Assembly: GCA_004026145.2 (NCBI GenBank)
Contig: CP034975.1
Span: 25,565,361-25,629,360, forward strand
Source of the DNA: Takifugu bimaculatus
Taxonomy: Eukaryota > Chordata > Actinopteri > Tetraodontiformes > Tetraodontidae
DNA: 64,000 nt
Direction of reading: 5' to 3'
The notes below the pieces were generated by a model. It saw only the letters and a program-made list of their open reading frames with translations, had not been told where the DNA came from and did no database searches. This document shows positions 61,742 through 64,000 of the stretch, in pieces; positions within the stretch are counted from its first letter, which is position 1; each line of letters begins with the position of its first letter. The translations under genes and the position numbers were made by a program.

Positions 61742-63217
61742 ATGCTCTCCTTTCTCCAACGCTCTAGTCATAACTTACTGGTTTCCCGGACACTCCAGGC
61801 AGTAACTCACAGTTACTATTCAACACAAATGGGTAAACGTGTGGCTGTAGTGTTGGCGGGCTGTGGAGTTTATGACGGCTCTGAGATCCACGAGGCCTCC
61901 GCTGTGTTGGTGCACCTGAGCAGAGGAGGCGCAAGTGTAAGTTTGGTCCACAGGTGCGACTGACGCAGAGTGTGGTTTATCTTGTGCATTGGATCTCATG
62001 CCCTAATCGCTGTTTACGACTTGAATGTTTGTTGTTTTAATCCGTGCTTTATTCTAAAGCGTCGCAGTCGCTGTAGAACTCATCGGTGGTGTTCTATAAA
62101 CTTATTGCACTCCACCTTATCAAGTTCCTCCTCCCCAAAACAAGCCCAGTTTAACTTTTCTTCAAGTTATGTCCGCTGTAATCCCTTTCCTTCCTTTTTA
62201 TTAATTTCATAAAAGTTTTGAAATATGAGGGCGGTGGTAGCTCAGCCTGTTGGGACTGGGCTGAGAAGCAGAGGGTTCTCTGTTCAGCTTACATTGTAAA
62301 TCAGTTAATGGACCAGTATTGTTGAGGGTTTTGGTTATTTATTTTTAGTGTGAAATTGCTCGTAAGTACACAGATGCTGCATTTTATCTTTGCTTTTTCC
62401 TTCTACTATAGGTGAACATGTTTGCCCCTAATGTCGAGCAAATGCACGTGATAAACCACCTGGCAGGAAAACCTTCCGAGGAGAAGAGAAACGTACTGGT
62501 GGAGAGTGCACGGTTGGCCCGCGGAAACATCCAGGACCTGTCTAATCTCAGTGTCAAAGACCACGATGCAGTTATATTCCCAGGTTGGGAAGAATGATAA
62601 CTCTGCTACTGTTTTTTTTCTTTTTAAACGAATTCTTTGAATTTTCTAATGTCTTGCAGGGGGTTTCGGTGCGGCAAAGAATCTGTGTACGTGGGCGGTA
62701 CAGGGGAAGGACTGCTCCGTTAATGAGCAGGTCAAGGCTGTGCTGCAAGCATTCCGTGCTGAGGATAAACCCATTGGCCTCTGCTGCATCTCCCCTGTCC
62801 TGGCTGCCAAAGTGTTTCCTGGCTGTGAGGTCACTGTTGGCATTGAAAATAATGATAAGTGAGTCTGTGCACATCAGAATACAGCTAGCTGAGAGATCTG
62901 CATCTGTATTTTCTAAAAGTAGATCCAGAAAACTAGCATATATGTGATGTCATTTCATTTGTCTTTCTAGCTGGTGACATTTTTATGGTCCAATGATCAA
63001 TGTGCTTATTTCCCCATTTAGGTATCCAGACACCACAGGCACCGCTGCAGCAATCAACCAGCTGGGCTGCAAGCACATGAGCAAGAGTGTTGGCGAGAGC
63101 CACGTGGATGAGAAGAACAAGCTGGTCACCACCTGTGCCTTCATGTGCAACGCTCCGATACATGAGATTTATGATGGTATTGGAACGATGGTGGAGGGGG
63201 TGCTGAAAATGGCTTGA
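61742..63217 (+). CDS. gatd3: GATD3 / ES1 mitochondrial protein (DJ-1/PfpI superfamily)
   Basis: Mitochondrial member of the class I glutamine-amidotransferase-like (DJ-1/PfpI) superfamily. Bacterial relatives (ElbB) have glyoxalase activity, and fish ES1 is abundant in cone photoreceptors, where it is linked to enlarged mitochondria. Exons: 61742-61936, 62412-62583, 62660-62858, 63022-63217; 253 residues. The N-terminal 30 residues are Ser/Arg/His-rich without acids (MLSFLQRSSHNLLVSRTLQ), a mitochondrial presequence. The core starts GKRVAVVLAGCGVYDGSEIH. The nucleophile-elbow region reads PIGLCCISPVLAAKVFPG with the expected Cys. The end is EIYDGIGTMVEGVLKMA. All introns are GT-AG and phases agree. 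Its human homologue is on chromosome 21, so its position here is a lineage-specific arrangement. Confidence 0.95.
62228..62310 (+). mobile_element. tRNA-derived SINE-like fragment in gatd3 intron 1
   Basis: The segment GGTGGTAGCTCAGCCTGTTG has the form of a tRNA-type A box, and GAGGGTTCTCTGTTCAGCT about 30 bases later resembles a worn B box. Fish SINE heads have this layout. It is not a functional tRNA, because no cloverleaf or anticodon arm can be closed. Confidence 0.5.
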
Positions 63218-63382
63218 ACAGAGTAGTGTCGGACACAATCCCTCATCAGAAGCACTTATTTACAGTAGTTGATGTGCACTATGCGGCCTGTTTTAATTTT
63301 CATCATAGAACTCAGTCTTATTTGATTCTATTTGATTCAGAGATTAGTATTAAATTAAAAAAAAAAACATTCAGCAGCTGTT

Positions 63383-63388
63383 AATAAA
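63383..63388 (+). terminator. gatd3: gatd3 polyadenylation signal
   Basis: AATAAA about 165 bases after the gatd3 stop codon. It faces the acod1 signal on the other strand at 63426-63431, so the two transcripts end within a few dozen bases of each other. Confidence 0.6.
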
Positions 63389-63425
63389 AATATGTAATTA
63401 CGGGACATGTATCTGTTCTTATTAC

Positions 63426-63431
63426 TTTATT
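63426..63431 (-). terminator. acod1: acod1 polyadenylation signal
   Basis: TTTATT on the plus strand is AATAAA on the minus strand, about 75 bases after the acod1 stop codon. Confidence 0.55.
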
Positions 63432-63504
63432 CATCAGTTTAATATTTACATGTTTGCTTCCTTCTAAAAGTTGATTCTACTAAGTAACTTTCCATTGTTA
63501 ATGT

Positions 63505-64000
63505 TTAAAAAATACAATCGGCATTTTTTCTTGGCCTATATAGCTGCTCAATTTGACTGCTCGTCATTCTGAGATACAAACCCAACAGTGAGCTGTTTTT
63601 CTCTTGTTCAATGTTTGCAACTATATCGATGAGGCCGTCCACTCCCTCTGTGCTCAGCACCGAAGAAGCGTGAGCTCTGAACTTCTGCACCAGGTCCTCC
63701 TGACTCAGTGGCTTTCTCCAGTGGCCATAGAAGGTATTGCACCTGGCCCAAAACCTCTGCCCCTGTTCGGTTTCAACCTCAGCCTCGCAGTACATCTTGT
63801 CAAAGCTGGGTTCGTTACCCTCGGGTGTCTCAACTTTCACTTTGGCCAAAAGCTCCCTCAAAGCTGGCCGGTTTCTGTCATCATCACCGTACGAGGATAC
63901 TGTCACTTTGTTGTCCAGCAGGGCAGAGCAGGCGTTGAACTGAAATGAATGCCTGGCTTGGTGCTCTGTGCTGGGGAAGGGACAGTCGATGTACTTGGAT
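63505..64000 (-). CDS. acod1: Cis-aconitate decarboxylase, C-terminal exon (partial)
   Basis: ACOD1 (IRG1) of the MmgE/PrpD family decarboxylates cis-aconitate to itaconate in mitochondria of activated macrophages. Only the C-terminal 164 residues are here; the frame is still open at base 64000, so no start can be given. Diagnostic words against the human protein: YIDCPFPSTEHQARHSFQF, NRPALRELLAKVKVETP, and RCNTFYGHWRKPLSQEDLVQ. This part forms the C-terminal lid domain; the active-site Asp/His/Lys cluster lies upstream, outside the window. The fish C-terminus (RPRKNADCIF) differs from the human tail. Stop codon at 63507-63505. It is convergent with gatd3 and keeps the human neighbourhood with cln5. 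Confidence 0.95.
   Translation of the reverse strand, partial: SKYIDCPFPSTEHQARHSFQFNACSALLDNKVTVSSYGDDDRNRPALRELLAKVKVETPEGNEPSFDKMYCEAEVETEQGQRFWARCNTFYGHWRKPLSQEDLVQKFRAHASSVLSTEGVDGLIDIVANIEQEKNSSLLGLYLRMTSSQIEQLYRPRKNADCIF

Noticed and set aside
62228..62310. Functional tRNA gene
   Set aside because: Only A- and B-box-like words are present; no closed cloverleaf or anticodon loop.

Overview
This window is nuclear DNA from a ray-finned fish. The genes are split into short exons with GT-AG introns, the introns are compact, and the proteins closely match vertebrate families that sit together on human 13q22 (SCEL, MYCBP2, FBXL3, CLN5, ACOD1). Tc1-type transposon debris, triplet microsatellites and fish-style dispersed repeats support a teleost. 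I assigned genes by translating the exons and comparing them with family sequences from memory; no database search was possible.

Layout. About 1-3730 (minus strand) holds the 5' end of a sciellin-like gene (scel), seven short coding exons plus a probable noncoding first exon. About 3730-7440 is intergenic, with a decayed Tc1/mariner element and an AGT/AAT microsatellite. 7858-48552 (plus) is mycbp2 (PHR1/Highwire/esrom), a giant RCR-type E3 ubiquitin ligase. I resolve 84 coding exons, about 4,770 residues, from the N-terminal start to the RING and tandem-cysteine end. 51192-53648 (plus) is fbxl3, the F-box protein that targets cryptochromes. 57351-60103 (minus) is cln5, a soluble lysosomal protein. 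61742-63217 (plus) is gatd3 (ES1), a mitochondrial DJ-1/PfpI-superfamily protein. 63505-64000 (minus) is the last exon of acod1 (irg1), which makes itaconate; it runs off the window.

How they relate. Order and relative orientation of scel, mycbp2, fbxl3, cln5 and acod1 match the human arrangement, so this is an old syntenic block. gatd3 is the exception: its human homologue is on chromosome 21. Mycbp2 and Fbxl3 are both ubiquitin-ligase components but act in different complexes, so their proximity is probably ancestral rather than functional.

Most notable: (1) mycbp2 exon 63 carries one base too many, in a G run at 42798-42801, which breaks an otherwise intact frame; a sequence error or a real variant must be told apart. 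(2) A block from the fbxl3 3' UTR and cln5 3' flank recurs, shrunken, on the other side of cln5. (3) A 78-nt in-frame candidate cassette exon lies in the largest downstream mycbp2 intron. (4) mycbp2 intron 65 has a GC donor. (5) A CACGTG E-box lies about 95 bases upstream of the cln5 start. I found no CRISPR array, no operon, no intact mobile element and no evidence of a wholly new system.
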